Shown: positions 47,788 to 59,760 of the stretch, in pieces
Layout of the letters: each line of letters starts with the position of its first letter
How positions within the stretch are numbered: position 1 is the first letter of the stretch
Assembly: GCF_045679555.1 (NCBI RefSeq)
Contig: NC_092092.1
Location: 23,302,969 to 23,366,968, forward strand
Direction of reading: 5' to 3'
Length of the DNA stretch: 64,000 nucleotides
Source: Salvelinus alpinus
Taxonomy: Eukaryota; Chordata; Actinopteri; Salmoniformes; Salmonidae
Notes under the pieces: model-generated
Told to the model about the DNA's origin: nothing
Seen by the model: only the letters and a program-made list of their open reading frames with translations
Databases searched by the model: none
Program-made: the position numbers and the translations under genes

Positions 47788-48326
47788 CAGTGGTGTAAAG
47801 TACTTAAGTAGAAATACTTTAAAGTACTACACACAGTCATTTTTGGGGTATCTGTATTTACTATTCATCTTTTTGCTTTTACTTTTACTTTGCTTTTACT
47901 TTTTTACTTTTTACTTTGACTTCACTACATTCCTAAAGACAATAATGTACTTTTTACTCCATACAATGTTCTTGACACCCAAAAGTAATCGTTACATTTT
48001 GACAGGAAAATGGTCCAATTCACACACTTTTCAAGAGAACGTCCCTGGTCATTCCTACTGCCTCTGATCTGGCAGACTCACTAAACACAAATGCGTTGTC
48101 TTTAAATTATGTCTGAGTGTTGGAGTGTGCCTCTGGCTATCTGTAAATATATATTTTTTTTAAACAAGAAATTCCATTTACTTAAGTACATTTAAAACCA
48201 GATACTTTTAGATTTTTACTCAAATGGTATTTTACTGGGTGACTTTCACTTTTACTTGAGTCAATTTCTATTAAAGTATCTTTAGTTTTACACAAGTATG
48301 ACAATTGAGTACTTTTTCCACCATTG
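47788..48326. mobile_element. hAT-type MITE, 539 bp
   Basis: Ends CAGTGGTGTAAAGTACTTAA and inverse (GAGTACTTTTTCCACCATTG), flanked by 8-mers ATCTCCCC (47780-47787) and CTCTCCCC (48327-48334) that agree at seven positions. The interior is rich in ACTTTTACTTT. No transposase. Confidence 0.88.
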
Positions 48327-48639
48327 CTCTCCCCCTCCCTTTAGGAAGAGTTATCCAATTTGTCTTGCAAGGCCTTCTTCATAGATGTGGGCATCGGTAT
48401 GCATATGTCAAAACTGTACCAGGGCCGGTCCTGGCCATTCTGCCACCCGAGGCAAGACCAACAAATTGCCTCCCCTACAAGAATAGTCCCAGTAAGCAAA
48501 ATTATAATAAATATTTTTCCAGATGTTGAAGTTAGGTTCACGTTAGGTTCTGAATGAAAGGTGAAAAGACGTCTTTCCAGACGTTGAAACCGGTTCATGT
48601 TCGATTCTGAAGGAAAGTTGAAAAGTTTCGATTTTTGGT

Positions 48640-49378
48640 TCCAACCGCCGTGTCTTTGTGAGACGCAGAGGTGGTGAACGGATGATCTCCGTATGTGTGG
48701 TTCCCACCGTGAAGCATGGAGGAGCTTGGTGTGGAGCATGGTGTGATGGTGTGGGGTTTCTTTGCTGGTGACACTGTCAGCGATTTATTCAATGCACACA
48801 ATGCAATGAATTCAATGCACACTTAACCAGCATGGCTACGACAGCATTCTGCAGCGATACGCCATCCCATCTGGTTTGGGCTTAGTGGGACTATCATTTG
48901 TTTTTCAACAGGACAATGACCCAACACACCTCCAGGCTGTGTAAGGGCTATTTGACCAAGAAGGAGAGTGATGGAGTGCTGCATTAGATGACCTGGCCTC
49001 CACAATCACCCAAACTCAACCTAATTGAGAGGGTGTGTGGGATGAGTTGGACTGCAGAGTGAAGGAAAAGCAGCTAACAAGTGCTCAGCATATGTGGGAA
49101 CTCCTTCAAGACTTTTGGAAAAGCATTCCAGGTGAAGCTGGTTGAGAGAATGCCAAGCGTGTGCAAAGCTGTCATCAAGGCAAAGGGTGGCTACTTTGAA
49201 GATTCTAAAATATAAAATATATTTTGATTTGTTTAACACTTTTTGGGTTACAACATGATTCCATATGTGTTATTTCATAGTGTTGATGTCTTCACTACTA
49301 TTCTACAATGTAGAAACGAGTAAAAATAAAGAAAAACCTTTGAATGAGTGGGTGTGTCCAAACTTTTAACTAGTACTA
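48640..49378 (+). mobile_element. Tc1-like transposon, family H, 3' part 1
   Basis: From about 48645 translations in broken frames give VKHGGG, FQQDNDPTHL (second catalytic Asp), then SPKLNLIE (third acidic residue region) and AKGGYFEDSKI before the 3' end ...GTGTCCAAACTTTTAACTAGTACT. TA follows at 49379-49380. The 5' half is missing. The same 3' end recurs at 49777-50009. Confidence 0.82.
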
Positions 49379-49776
49379 TACATGGTAGGCCTACCATTTG
49401 TAAAACACCCAAAAAATACCTCCGGTCCGGACATGACCCCAAAAATATGTCAGAAATACGTTGGCCCGTGCTTACTGGGTTGTAGCCTACTATGTCACCC
49501 CCCATAATGGAATTTGATGAATGCCCATCCATGTGGTAGGGCCACCGTTTGTAAAATAGGTTGTAGCATTGGCTTTATTAGTCCTGATTCCTGTGAGTAA
49601 TCAATTTGGATATTTAAGCTCTGAATATCAGCTACCCAACTTTATCAGGAGGAGTTATTCTGAGCCTATTTGCAATGTGTTTACACAGCGGGAAATGCAT
49701 AAGAATTTATTTTTTGCTGTGATCAATTTGTAAAAAATCTAAGTATACAAACTTGAAATCACGAATCAGGACAATT

Positions 49777-50009
49777 CAATGCCAAGAGTGCGCAAAGCTG
49801 TCATCAAAGCAAAGGGTGGCTACTTTGAAGAATCTCAAATATATATATTTTTATTTTATTTGTTTCCCACATTTTTGGTTACTACATGATTCCATATGTG
49901 TTATTTTATAGTTTTGATTTCTTCACTATTATTCTACAATGTAGAAAATAGTAAAAATAAAGAAAATCCCTTGAATGAGTAGGTGTGTACAAAATTTTGA
50001 CTGGTACTG
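49777..50009 (+). mobile_element. Tc1-like transposon, family H, 3' end 2
   Basis: AATGCCAAGAGTGCGCAAAG onward matches 49151-49378 closely, ending TTTTGACTGGTACTG and TA (50010-50011). Only the last codons of the transposase and the right TIR remain. Confidence 0.87.
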
Positions 50010-50011
50010 TA

Positions 50012-51715
50012 CATATTACCTCAATTACCTCAAATAACCGGTGCCCCCGCACATTGACTCTGTACCGACTCTGTTATTTTATTGTTGCTCTCGAATTATT
50101 TATTTTCCTTTTTTTTTTTTTCAGTTTATTTGAGTAAATACTTTCTTAACAATTATTTTTCTTAACGGCATTGTTGGTCAAACCTGTCTGGGATATTCGG
50201 GATGGTAGCGTCCCACCTCGCCAACAGCCAGTGAAATTGCAGGGCGCCAAATTCAAAACAACAGAAATCCCATAATTAAAATTCCTGAAACATACAAGTA
50301 TTTTACACCATTTTAAAGATAAACTTGTTGTAAATCTAGCCACAGTGTCCGATTTCAAAAACGCTTTACGACGAAAGCACACAAAACAATTATGTTTGGT
50401 CAGCACCTAGTCACAGAAAAACACAGCCATTTTTCCAGCCAAAGAGAGGAGTCACAAAAAGCAGAAAGAGATTAAATGAATCACTAACCTTTGATGATCT
50501 TCATCAGATGACACTCATAAGACTTCATGTTACACAATATATGTATGCTTTGTTCGATAAAGTTCATATTTATATCCAAAAATCTTAGTTTACATTGGCG
50601 TGTTATGTTCAGGAGTTCCAAAACATCCGGTGATTTTTCAGAGAGCCACATCAATTTACAAAAATACTCATAATAAACATTGCTAAAAGATACAAGTGTT
50701 ATGCATGGAACTTTAGATAAACTTCTCCTTAATGCAACCGCTGTGTCAGATTTCAAAAACACTTTACAGAAAAAGCACACCATGCAATAATCTGAGTACG
50801 GCGCTCAGACACAAAAACAAGCCATACAGATACCCCCCATGTTGTGGAGTCAACAGAAGTCAGAAATAGCATTATAAATATTCACTTACCTTTGATGATC
50901 TTCATCAGAATGCACTCCCAGGAATCCCAGTTCCACAATAAATGTTTGTTTTGTTCGATAAAGTCCATCATTTATGTCCAAATACCTCTTTTTTGTTTGC
51001 GCGTTTAGTACACAAATCCAAACTCAGGAGGCGCGGGCAAGTCCAGGCGAAAGTTCAGACGAAAAGTCATATTACAGTTCGTAGAAACATGTCAAACAAA
51101 GTATAGAATCAATCTTTAGGATGTTTTTATCATAAATCTTCAATAATGTTTCAACCGGAGAATTCCTTTGTCTGTAGAAATGCAATGGAACGCAGCTAAC
51201 TCTCACGGGAGCGCGCGAGACTCAGCTCATGGCACTCTGCCAGACCCCTGACTCCAACAGATCTCATTCCCCCCTCCTTCACAGTAGAAGCATCAAACAA
51301 GGTTCTAAAGACTGTTGACGTCTAATGGAAGCCTTGGGAAGTGCAATATGACCCCATAGACACTATATATTCGATAGGCAATGACTTGAAAAACTACAAA
51401 CCTCAGATTTCCCACTTCCTGGTTGGTTTTTTTCTCAGGTTTTTGCCTGCCATATGAGTTCTGTTATACTCACAGACATCATTCAAACATTTGTAGAAAC
51501 GTCAGAGTGTTGTCTATCCAAATCTACTAATACTGTGCATATCTTAGCTTCTGGGCCTGAGTAGCAGGCAGTTTACTCTGGGCACCTTTTTATCCAAGCT
51601 ACTCAATACTGCCCCCCAGTCCCAAAGAAGTTAATGGCTTGCAAGTAAGCATCTCACTGTAAGGTCCACACCTGTTGTATTCAACGCATATGACAAATAC
51701 AATCTGATTTGATAA
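50012..51715 (+). mobile_element. Rex-like LINE 3' UTR, split by a TTAA element
   Basis: 50012-50181 (ATTACCTCAAATAACCGGTG ... CTTAACGGCATTGTTGGTCA) and 51631-51715 (TTAATGGCTTGCAAGTAAGC ... ACAAATACAATCTGATTTGA) join to one LINE 3' end of the type following Rex1-like coding ends in salmonids. Confidence 0.8.
50182..51630. mobile_element. TTAA-target non-autonomous element with internal repeats, 1.45 kb
   Basis: Flanked by TCAA (mutated TTAA, 50178-50181) and TTAA (51631-51634). Ends ACCTGTCTGGGATATTCGGG and inverse (CAGTCCCAAAGAAG). Internal direct repeat with period about 400 bp: AACCTTTGATGATCTTCATC at 50487 and TACCTTTGATGATCTTCATC at 50885, each followed by TTTGTTCGATAAAGT. No protein. 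Confidence 0.78.
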
Positions 51716-51959
51716 ATATTTTGCGTCCCCGCCTTTCACAAAGTGGGCACTTCTTATCACAGGGCGGCATCAGCGCTCACCTAAAAAGCCCATATGCCAC
51801 TGGTTGAGAGAAATTGTCATTGTTTTGGGGCAGAATTATGTGAGTTTTTATGTTTTGTTGGAGGTGCGTCTTGGTCAGTTTAGCTTAGAAAATGCCGCCC
51901 TCGTCAATCTGCCACCATTGGCAGCCGCCTAATCCTGCCTAATGAGCGGGCCGGCCCTG

Positions 51960-52528
51960 ATCTGTACCATCTAGACATCTCTCACATTTATTCTGGTCTC
52001 AGTTGTCATGTGGGACTGTATGGTTGAGCAAGAGCTCTACATATTGCACCACCAACACACACATCACTGCAATATGAAACAATCACAGAAAAGTGGCCTG
52101 AAAATGTCAGTCATTAAGCAGGGCCAGCTTCTGGCTGAGAGAATAGAGCAGGCTGTCAGCCTAACAGAAAGTTTGAATGACTGGTAAAGACTTCAGATGA
52201 TTGGCCTAATGGCTCATAGCTGTGACTGCAAGTGAAAGCATAAGGGGCTTTCTATATCAACATTTAATTTCATATTTCAATTTCAACTGCATAAACTCTC
52301 CCTGTTCAAGTACATTTTTACAATATTGACTGTATTCGGGTTCTGTTAATACCGTTGACATAATTACACTATCCAGTATTGAGCCATAGTTGTTCAGTCA
52401 ATCAAGCATTAATTTGTTATAAATATGTAATTACAAATATCACAAAGGAAAAGAGTTTCAGATACATTGGAATGGATTTGTTAGGGTTTTGTAACAAACA
52501 CAAAACCCAGATTGTATACCAAATATTC
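51960..52528. other. No gene recognised
   Basis: Spacer between the hAT shell and the putative rhou 3' end; a 69-codon frame at 52379-52588 lacks known motifs. Confidence 0.5.
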
Positions 52529-52534
52529 TTTATT
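52529..52534 (-). terminator. rhou: Candidate distal poly(A) signal of rhou
   Basis: AATAAA on the minus strand (AATAAAGAATATTTGG). A proximal alternative lies at 54097-54092 (TGAATAAAGAAC). Confidence 0.4.
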
Positions 52535-55458
52535 TTCCAAAGGTATCAAACTACAGACAAACAGATCTTTGTTCTGACATTACACTGAATGCGAGCTGTT
52601 ATTTCATCACAACCCCATCCCCCACAGAGCCCTGAACATAGATCATGGAACCTCCATGTTTGCTGGAAGTCATAGCTTGGAAACTCAAGAGTATATATAT
52701 AGTACACCATGTGATGTGTACTGTAACAAAGATACTCATTTGAAGAAATGCATCATTGTTAAATGCATTTGTGTTGAGAAAATAATCCACACAATACTGA
52801 GAAACTGGTCATTGGAAGAAGTTTGAAAATTCTATGACGCGATGAAGAAGCCAACCTTCAAAATGACCTAGAAAAAAAAGGTATGTGCACCACTGTCCAC
52901 TAACACTTACCGCATACCCACATCACATCCAAAGACCCATCCTATTTAAAGCATTTATGTCACATTTCAATTTCACCCATTTCCCTGTATTTTCCTTTTC
53001 AAGAAATAACTAGTATTTCATAACGAGTAGATAAATTGCTGTACATTATTATTTATGTATATTCATGGTGTATGTGATGATAAACATTTAACTGACTTTT
53101 AACTGCATTTAACTGCAACATGGTCTACTAAGTGATCCAGTGAAACATTAACTTCTCCATTCTCTCTGTCTTCCATCATAATTCACTTTCAGAGGTCCAT
53201 CACACATCCACAGGTGACACATCCAGGTCATCTAAGGAGGTTAACATGATCATGCAGGTAACTATCGTTTACCCCAAGGTTTAGTTTGGCATTCTACTGG
53301 AAGAGCTATTACGAGGCTTGAAACACAATATCACTGAAAGAAATGACGGTTAACATTTTGAAATTCAAATAATGTCATATCTATGGGCCTACCTAAATCA
53401 GAACACGGTATTTACAGAGACAGACATCCCATACACATCCCAGTGATATGGAATATAGGTATTGACAACCTTTTTCAACCAGTTCCAAGATGATGGTGCT
53501 GTTAAGCTTGCTCCGGATAGTAAACACGCTCTTTCCAGGGTATTGGTTGCAGAAAGATACTAAATGACTTGATTGGCTCATAGTCATTAATAACAGCTAG
53601 CAGAGTATGGTAGTTAAGATCAGTTAACATTGACTCAGCTGCAGTCAGCCCTCTATTATCTCTGTATTATTTTGGCCTAGTCATCTGGGGATGTTTCTGC
53701 CTGTGGTGTTTTATCTAAGGAAATCTAAATACCCAGGTTTGTATTATTTTGCTAACATCACCCTATTCTCTCCAAATTGTCTGAACTTCCCGGGAATCTG
53801 GTAACCAGGAGTGTCTAATAGTTTGATCCATGACCTATTTTCCTATTTAACCCTTCACTTCTATCATGATTCCAATGCACACGTAACCAAACAAAATTAG
53901 CATTACATAGGCCATCAGGCCCATTCAATCAGATATCATATTTTTGCTATCATGATTTAAATCAAACATGATACTACAACAGACATTGTAAAACCCCAGA
54001 GTAATGGAAACTGTACAGAATAGAGGGATGGGCAAAGTCTACTGATAACAACAGGGGTACACATTAAATGTGTTGTCCATTAGACCTGTTCTTTATTCAG
54101 TGTAATCTAAATATCCAAACTGCCTCTTCATATACAATTAATTATGCACTATAGTCCACAGGTCTGGTTGCGGTACAGTTCTCAGTTGGACATTCATACA
54201 GTAAATAAAAGATTGCAGTGAATATATATATATAACTCATGGTTCACAGTAAAGATATATTGCATTGAAATGTTATGTTGAAAAAGTTGATTTCATTTTT
54301 GGAGAAGATCATCATTCATTGCTATAATATAATGCTTAACATTGCACTTCAAAACTAATAAACAACCCAAAAGAGTATTAGTACATCATTTGTGTGACTC
54401 TTGGTAAAAGTTAAAAAGACTTCCAAGAATTTAACAAAGAAATGTTGACTCACTTATATTGTGTACAACGTGGACAGTAAACAATTGATAGACAAACTAG
54501 TCGTATTAGGTTGACATTCTGTATGTAATTTAAAATAAAATATTGCTCCTCCACTTTTAAACTCCTAGAATAGACATTAAAAAACGTAATTTGTCCCCTC
54601 CTCACAGTAGACCTAAACATACCTTCCGACACATAAATCAAACAGTGGACATGTTACAAATGCATTTGAAGCCCATAAGGAGCCCTTTAAATGTTACCAT
54701 GGCGGTATTTGTTTACGACTCCCCGGGTGGTGTTTTGTTCAAGTAAACCAAAGCTCAACAGGTCCAATTCCAGCACATAGCTAGAGACTGATCCTCATGT
54801 GAGCTTGGACAGAACCCATGTCCTAATGTAAATACCAGTTCGAAATTCTGAAAAACAGTATTTGAGTGGTTTGTACATTAGACGACAAGCTAAACAAGAA
54901 CCAGAATGAAAACAATGAAAGTTACACAGTACTCTCCTCGAATTATCTGATTACAGCACTGCATTTTTCTTTTAACATAGGAACTACTAAATCAAAGGGA
55001 CGGTAAATCCCACGTCGGGAAGTTGACTCAATGTCATACGCCAAATTAATCTGAGTTTACATACACTTACCATGGGAAAGGTCAGAGTAAACCAGGTCAA
55101 TAAAACAACAACATAGACCCTCCTAGTTATCAAGAGGGTTTGATCTTTCACAGTTGTCTATCGGAAGCTGTGTGTCCTTCAGGATCATGGATATAACACA
55201 GGGGAAAGTCAATAAGTAGTCTTATCAAACTGCACTTTGAGGGAAGTCAGATCTGTCTCCATTGCAGTTCACGTTGGTAAAGCAAAAATAGCACAAGGTC
55301 AGTGAGGCCTAACCTTCACATATCTCAGATACTCCAGACCAGACCTTCGCCCATATTCCAGTCGCTGTTTTCCTTACTGCCCTGAAGTCTTTTAACATGC
55401 TGACATGGAACCAAAATTGGCACCCATGCGTCCCTACTGTCGCACGTGTAGACAGAGG
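52529..55458 (-). other. rhou: Putative rhou 3' UTR
   Basis: 2.9 kb immediately after the rhou stop codon, with no recognisable mobile element, in contrast to its surroundings. Poly(A) signals AATAAA on the minus strand lie at 54097-54092 and 52534-52529. Mammalian RHOU mRNA also has a long 3' UTR. Which signal is used cannot be told from sequence; the extent is inferred. Confidence 0.5.
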
Positions 55459-58400
55459 CTAGGCCACACAACAGTACTTCTTCCAGCATGACCTAGAAAT
55501 CTTCTTCATCTTCTCTGGAGTCCGTTTTTTCAGTCGATGCTGCTGCTGACTGTCGGAGTGCTGGATGCTGGCCACGATGGCTGCGTCAAACACCTCTTTG
55601 AGATTCTTCTGGGTGAGTGAGGAGCACTCCATGTATGACACGGCCCTCATGTCCTCGGCACACTGCTGGGCCTCCTGGGGCTCCACTGGCCTTTCTTTGT
55701 ACTTTGCCAGCTCGATCAGAACCTTGACGTCCTCCCGCAGGTCCGACTGGGTGCCCACCAGAACCACCGGCGCCTGGGGGCAGTGCCGGCGAATCTCCGG
55801 CACCCATTTCTCTGTGACATTCTGGAAAGAAGAGGGGCTGACAACACTGAAGCACAGCAGGAAGATGTCTGCGTTGGTGTAGCAGAGCGGACGCAGTTTG
55901 TCAAACTCATCCTGCGGGAAGAGGAGAGGAGAGTTCATGACACGACCTGATAACTAGTAGAACCAAGAAGGGCCATGCTCAACACAATATTCCTCCTTGT
56001 GAAAAGGTATGAGTGCAGGAATGGAAAGGGCATAGCCATAACTAAGAGAAGGAAAATCCTGCTCTTATTGGCTAAGATGTCACCATGTGCATGGCTGTAA
56101 CTAGTGGCGCCTCTGCCTCATGACGTAGTCTCTCTGGCAGGCAGGAAAACACAATCCGTGTCCACAGCCTGACAACACATGACACTTCTATCAGTTTCTG
56201 TTAGAGTGAAAGTGTTCTGTTTACATGCCATAGTGCTTCTGACTGGGGACAGCACTTTCAGCATAGCCTATAGTTGATTTTAATCTCCTCCAATGTTGGT
56301 GACTGACATGCCATTGCGTAATGTATTGTTGAAGGCACTGTTTTTCCGACCAGCATATCTTGAATGTTAAATCAAAAAAACTGCCAAAAGCTAAATTGGA
56401 GAAGAGAGGGAGCATTGTTAAATTGCTATAACATGTCTATTATAGATTAAAATAATGACATGCACCATAGTCCACACTTTTGACTCCCAAAAGGAATTTG
56501 TGATGACGATCATGCAGCTAAATCATGTGAAAGAGACAAAGTGTGATGAGGCTGTTGAGAGGGTACAGGAGCAAAACATTTATGATTTGCAGTTGGCACA
56601 GCCAACCACTACCCCGCTGCCAAACTCTAAGTATAAAGATATGTAATTTTCACCAGCTAAAGAGATGGAGTGGAGCAGTGACATCATTTCTATCATGTAT
56701 TAGTGGCAGCACAGCATTGCAGGGGATTTACAGCGGTAAGCATCTAACCCATGGGCCATTGCACTGACGCCAATATGGGTGCTTATCTTCGCTAATGTGT
56801 GTTTAGTCCTTTTATCTGGCAAACATATTACGCAACATTCAGATTACATTTGCATATCTCCAAAACATCTAGTTCTACTGTGATTTCAACTGGAGGAAAG
56901 ATAACCATGGCATTCCACTGAGATTATATTTAGCTGTTTATTGTCAAAGCATGCGTTCCCCGCTCTCTCACTCTTTCATCTGTTCCTCTGATACACCCAG
57001 CTTATGTGTACCCATTGCTTCCTGGAAGAGATTTTAAAACTGTATTTCCATCCTCAGGAACCCAATGAGGTCAACAACATAAACAGTGAGGGACACTGTA
57101 GTTGGTATTCAGGAAATCTTCTGCATGTTTAGTATGCTAAATACATGGACTCTGTTATGAAGAGGGGAGCTGGATGACATCGACAGCTAATCGACAGCTA
57201 ATATATATTATCTTCATTAATTGGCTCAACCACTTTCTCACATTTGCATGGGGGGGGGGGGGGGGGGGGGGGGCACTGGTGCATCTGAAGCATGTGCTTT
57301 CGCAATTATTATTTTGGGCTGTCACATGAAAGCTAATTATTCATGGCATGCAAGCGCAAATGTCATCTTCATTATTTGTCAATGTATGCTAAGTTTAACT
57401 ATGTAATAGGCCTAACTAAGTTATAACTACTATATTGTTTGCATTGTCTTGTATAAAGCTCCAAACACCTTGCAAACGATATTGCTTGCATTGTCTTGAT
57501 GTCTAATGAAAAGCCTATCCTCTCAGAGCCTCTCTGCTCGCTTTCCAAAGAGACGAAGCAGAACCCGATGAACTCACAGAGCACAGCCTGTGTCTAGACA
57601 GAACCGCTCTAGATCTCTCTTGGTCTGCTTTCCAGGGCTGTTTTCCACTGTTGACTCTCTCCAGCCTGCTCTGCTCCTCAGAAACAGACCCATCTCGCGT
57701 TTCCTCTGACCAGCCCCAGCTGTGCCGAAGCTTACGTTTCCTTTCCAGGCTCAGATTCAATTCATTACAATTATAAGGTTTCCTATCTGTAATCCCCCCA
57801 AGCCGGTTACCCCCTCCCATGTGGGGGAGACAGCAGTTTATCTGAGTAACCTCATTTTTGGTGCAGAATCACGACTGGACAAAAACACTGCTGGAGCACA
57901 GCAATTTAGACAGATCACTTCCCTCCCCTACATTAGTAGACTACATTTGACCTCATTCTGTACATCTACTAGTCTGGTAATGCATAGGGGTTAGAACAAG
58001 TTTGAGAAATTCTAGGAACAGCAAAAAGGCCAACTTGTTTGTTTTTAGCCAATCCTTCAGACTTCCAGGATAGTTGAGATAATATCAAACTGTCGTATAT
58101 GTGTATTTTAATTACAAACCTGGCCAGCTGTGTCACAAAGCTGCAGTTTTACTGGCTTGCCATCAACTGCCACGACCGCTGAAAAAAAAACAATTATACA
58201 TTTAATCAGCCAATATAACAAAGAAATTAGCAACCAAAATGCCATTATATACTGTTACGGACTGAATAGTGTTGTAATGGACAAACTATTGAGTATAATA
58301 ATTACCATAGTCTTCCTGTTGCCGCCAATGTATGGCAGAAGACAATTGGCAACATTTTTACTAAAGCTGAATAGAAATGTTTTGTCAGTCTCAGTTCAAA

Positions 58401-59276
58401 ATATACACTGAGTGTACAAAATATTAGGAACACCTCCTTCAAGAAATACTGACCAGGTGAATCCGGGTGAAAGCTATGATCCCTTATTGATTTCACCTGT
58501 TAAATCCACTTCAATCAGTGTAGATGAAGAGGAGGAAACAGGTTAAATAAGGATTTTTAAGCCTTGAAACATTGTGTATGTATTGCCATTCAAAGGCTGA
58601 ATGAGAAAGACAAAATATTTAAGTGCCTTTGAACTGGGTATGGTAGTATGTGCCAGGCACACCGGTTTGAGTGTGTCAAGAACTGCAAGTTGCTGCTGGG
58701 TTTTTCACGCTCAACTGTCTTTGTGTGTATAAGAATAGTCTACCACCAGAAAGACATCCAGCCAACTTGACACAACTGTGGGAAGCATTGGAGTCAACAT
58801 GGGCCAGCATCCCTGTGGAACGCTGTTCTGAGGGCAAAAGTCGTTGCAACTCAATATTGGGAAGGTGTTCCTAATGTTTTGTACACTCAGTGTAGGCTAC
58901 TCATGAATTCACATAAATGGGCCGTTAAAACCGCACGATAAAAACAAGAACTTGCATAGCCCAAAAATACCAATAATAAGTCCTAATAGCCGATTAATAA
59001 AAAAAGGCACATATTTGTCAAGTTACCTGCAAAATTATCAAAAGCAGTTGGGACATATTCAGTTGGATATCCATTTGTGGTGTAGCTGACAATCAAGCTC
59101 GTTTTCCCAACTGCCCCGTCACCGACAAGCACACACTTCACTTTGCGCTCTACGCCACCGGACCGACACTTGGAGCCCGAAAACGACTCTCTGTTCCGAA
59201 CCCTCCGAGGGGGAACCGGTGGGACCGCCGCCGACACTGCTACAGGTTTATATTCTCCATCGCCCTGGGGAGGCAT
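55459..59276 (-). CDS. rhou: Rho-related GTP-binding protein RhoU (Wrch-1), three exons
   Basis: Exons 59276-59027, 58178-58120 and 55911-55459 join to 253 codons; introns GTAACT...TTTCAG and GTTTGT...CCGCAG. The start at 59276 is the first ATG after an in-frame TAA. The N-terminus is proline-rich (VPPVPPRR, 18-25), the SH3-binding extension typical of RhoU. P-loop GDGAVGKT (52-59), switch [10 protein letters not shown] (Thr 77), DTAGQ (99-103), TQSD base-recognition motif (157-160), ECSSLTQKN. The C-terminus is basic with KKYCCVA: as in RhoU/RhoV there is no CAAX prenylation box and the cysteines are likely palmitoylated. RhoU is an atypical, fast-cycling Rho GTPase acting on PAK, adhesion and filopodia at membranes. 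[20 protein letters not shown] and [11 protein letters not shown] fit RHOU better than RHOV. No frame damage. Confidence 0.97.
57250..57273. repeat. G24 homopolymer in rhou intron 2
   Basis: 24 consecutive G on the plus strand, C24 in the rhou transcript; within the 2,208-bp intron 2 (58119-55912). Confidence 0.95.
58406..58892. mobile_element. Non-autonomous Tc1-type element in rhou intron 1
   Basis: TIRs CACTGAGTGTACAAAATATT and inverse (AATGTTTTGTACACTCAGTG), TA at 58404-58405 and 58893-58894. 487 bp; retains scraps of the transposase HTH region (58655-58800), the catalytic domain is deleted. Sits in the 848-bp intron 1 (59026-58179). Confidence 0.92.
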
Positions 59277-59760
59277 CGCCTTGTGGTATCGCCAATGGAA
59301 CCGTCCAGCGACCAGTTAATCCAAATTTTGCCAAACTATTCGTTTCCTAAATCTGACATCAACTGGAATTTCACAAGAACTGTCCCTTATCTTCTGTAGT
59401 GTTTCCATGGCTGGAAAAAGTGTAGCCTTTCTATAAAGACGAAGCAGACAACTTGATGTCAATCCCCCACTGTGCATAAATGAATTCCCCAAGCAATAAA
59501 TCCTATTAGATAAAATGTTTCCAACCCGTATGATTTGAAGTTCCTTTCCTGAATCTTTTCCAGAGTTGTATTTCGCACTCAACCTCCTCAAAAAAAGCAC
59601 AGCCTCCTACTCGTGAGCAGCATGACATCAGGAAACACCACTGAGTTAGAAAAAAATGTGCACCATTGACCAATAGCAATAAGCAAGCTTGCTCCCACCC
59701 CAAACTAAAATAAATAAATACGCTGGAAACATACAGCAAATACATAATTTGTAAGACTTC
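59277..59760 (-). promoter_or_regulatory. rhou: rhou 5' UTR and promoter-proximal region
   Basis: Repeat-free sequence upstream of the start codon. On the gene strand it has an ATTGG box (59674-59670, CTATTGGTCAATGG context) and a GGGGTGGGAG GC-type box near 59703-59694. No clear TATA box at a fitting distance; the AT run TATTTATTTATTTTAG (59722-59707) lies further upstream. The transcription start is unknown. Confidence 0.45.

Larger units (their letters stand above)
48420..51959. mobile_element. hAT-type element shell filled with later insertions
   Basis: Ends CAGGGCCGGTCCTGGCC and inverse GAGCGGGCCGGCCCTG, flanked by AACTGTAC (48412-48419) and ATCTGTAC (51960-51967), seven of eight matching. 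Own sequence remains at 48420-48640, 49381-49776 and 51716-51959. It was filled by two Tc1-H fragments, a Rex-like LINE tail and, within that, a TTAA element. No hAT transposase was recognised. Confidence 0.75.

Noticed and set aside
55565..55882. 105-codon plus-strand frame opposite rhou exon 3
   Set aside because: Antisense shadow of the GTPase exon.
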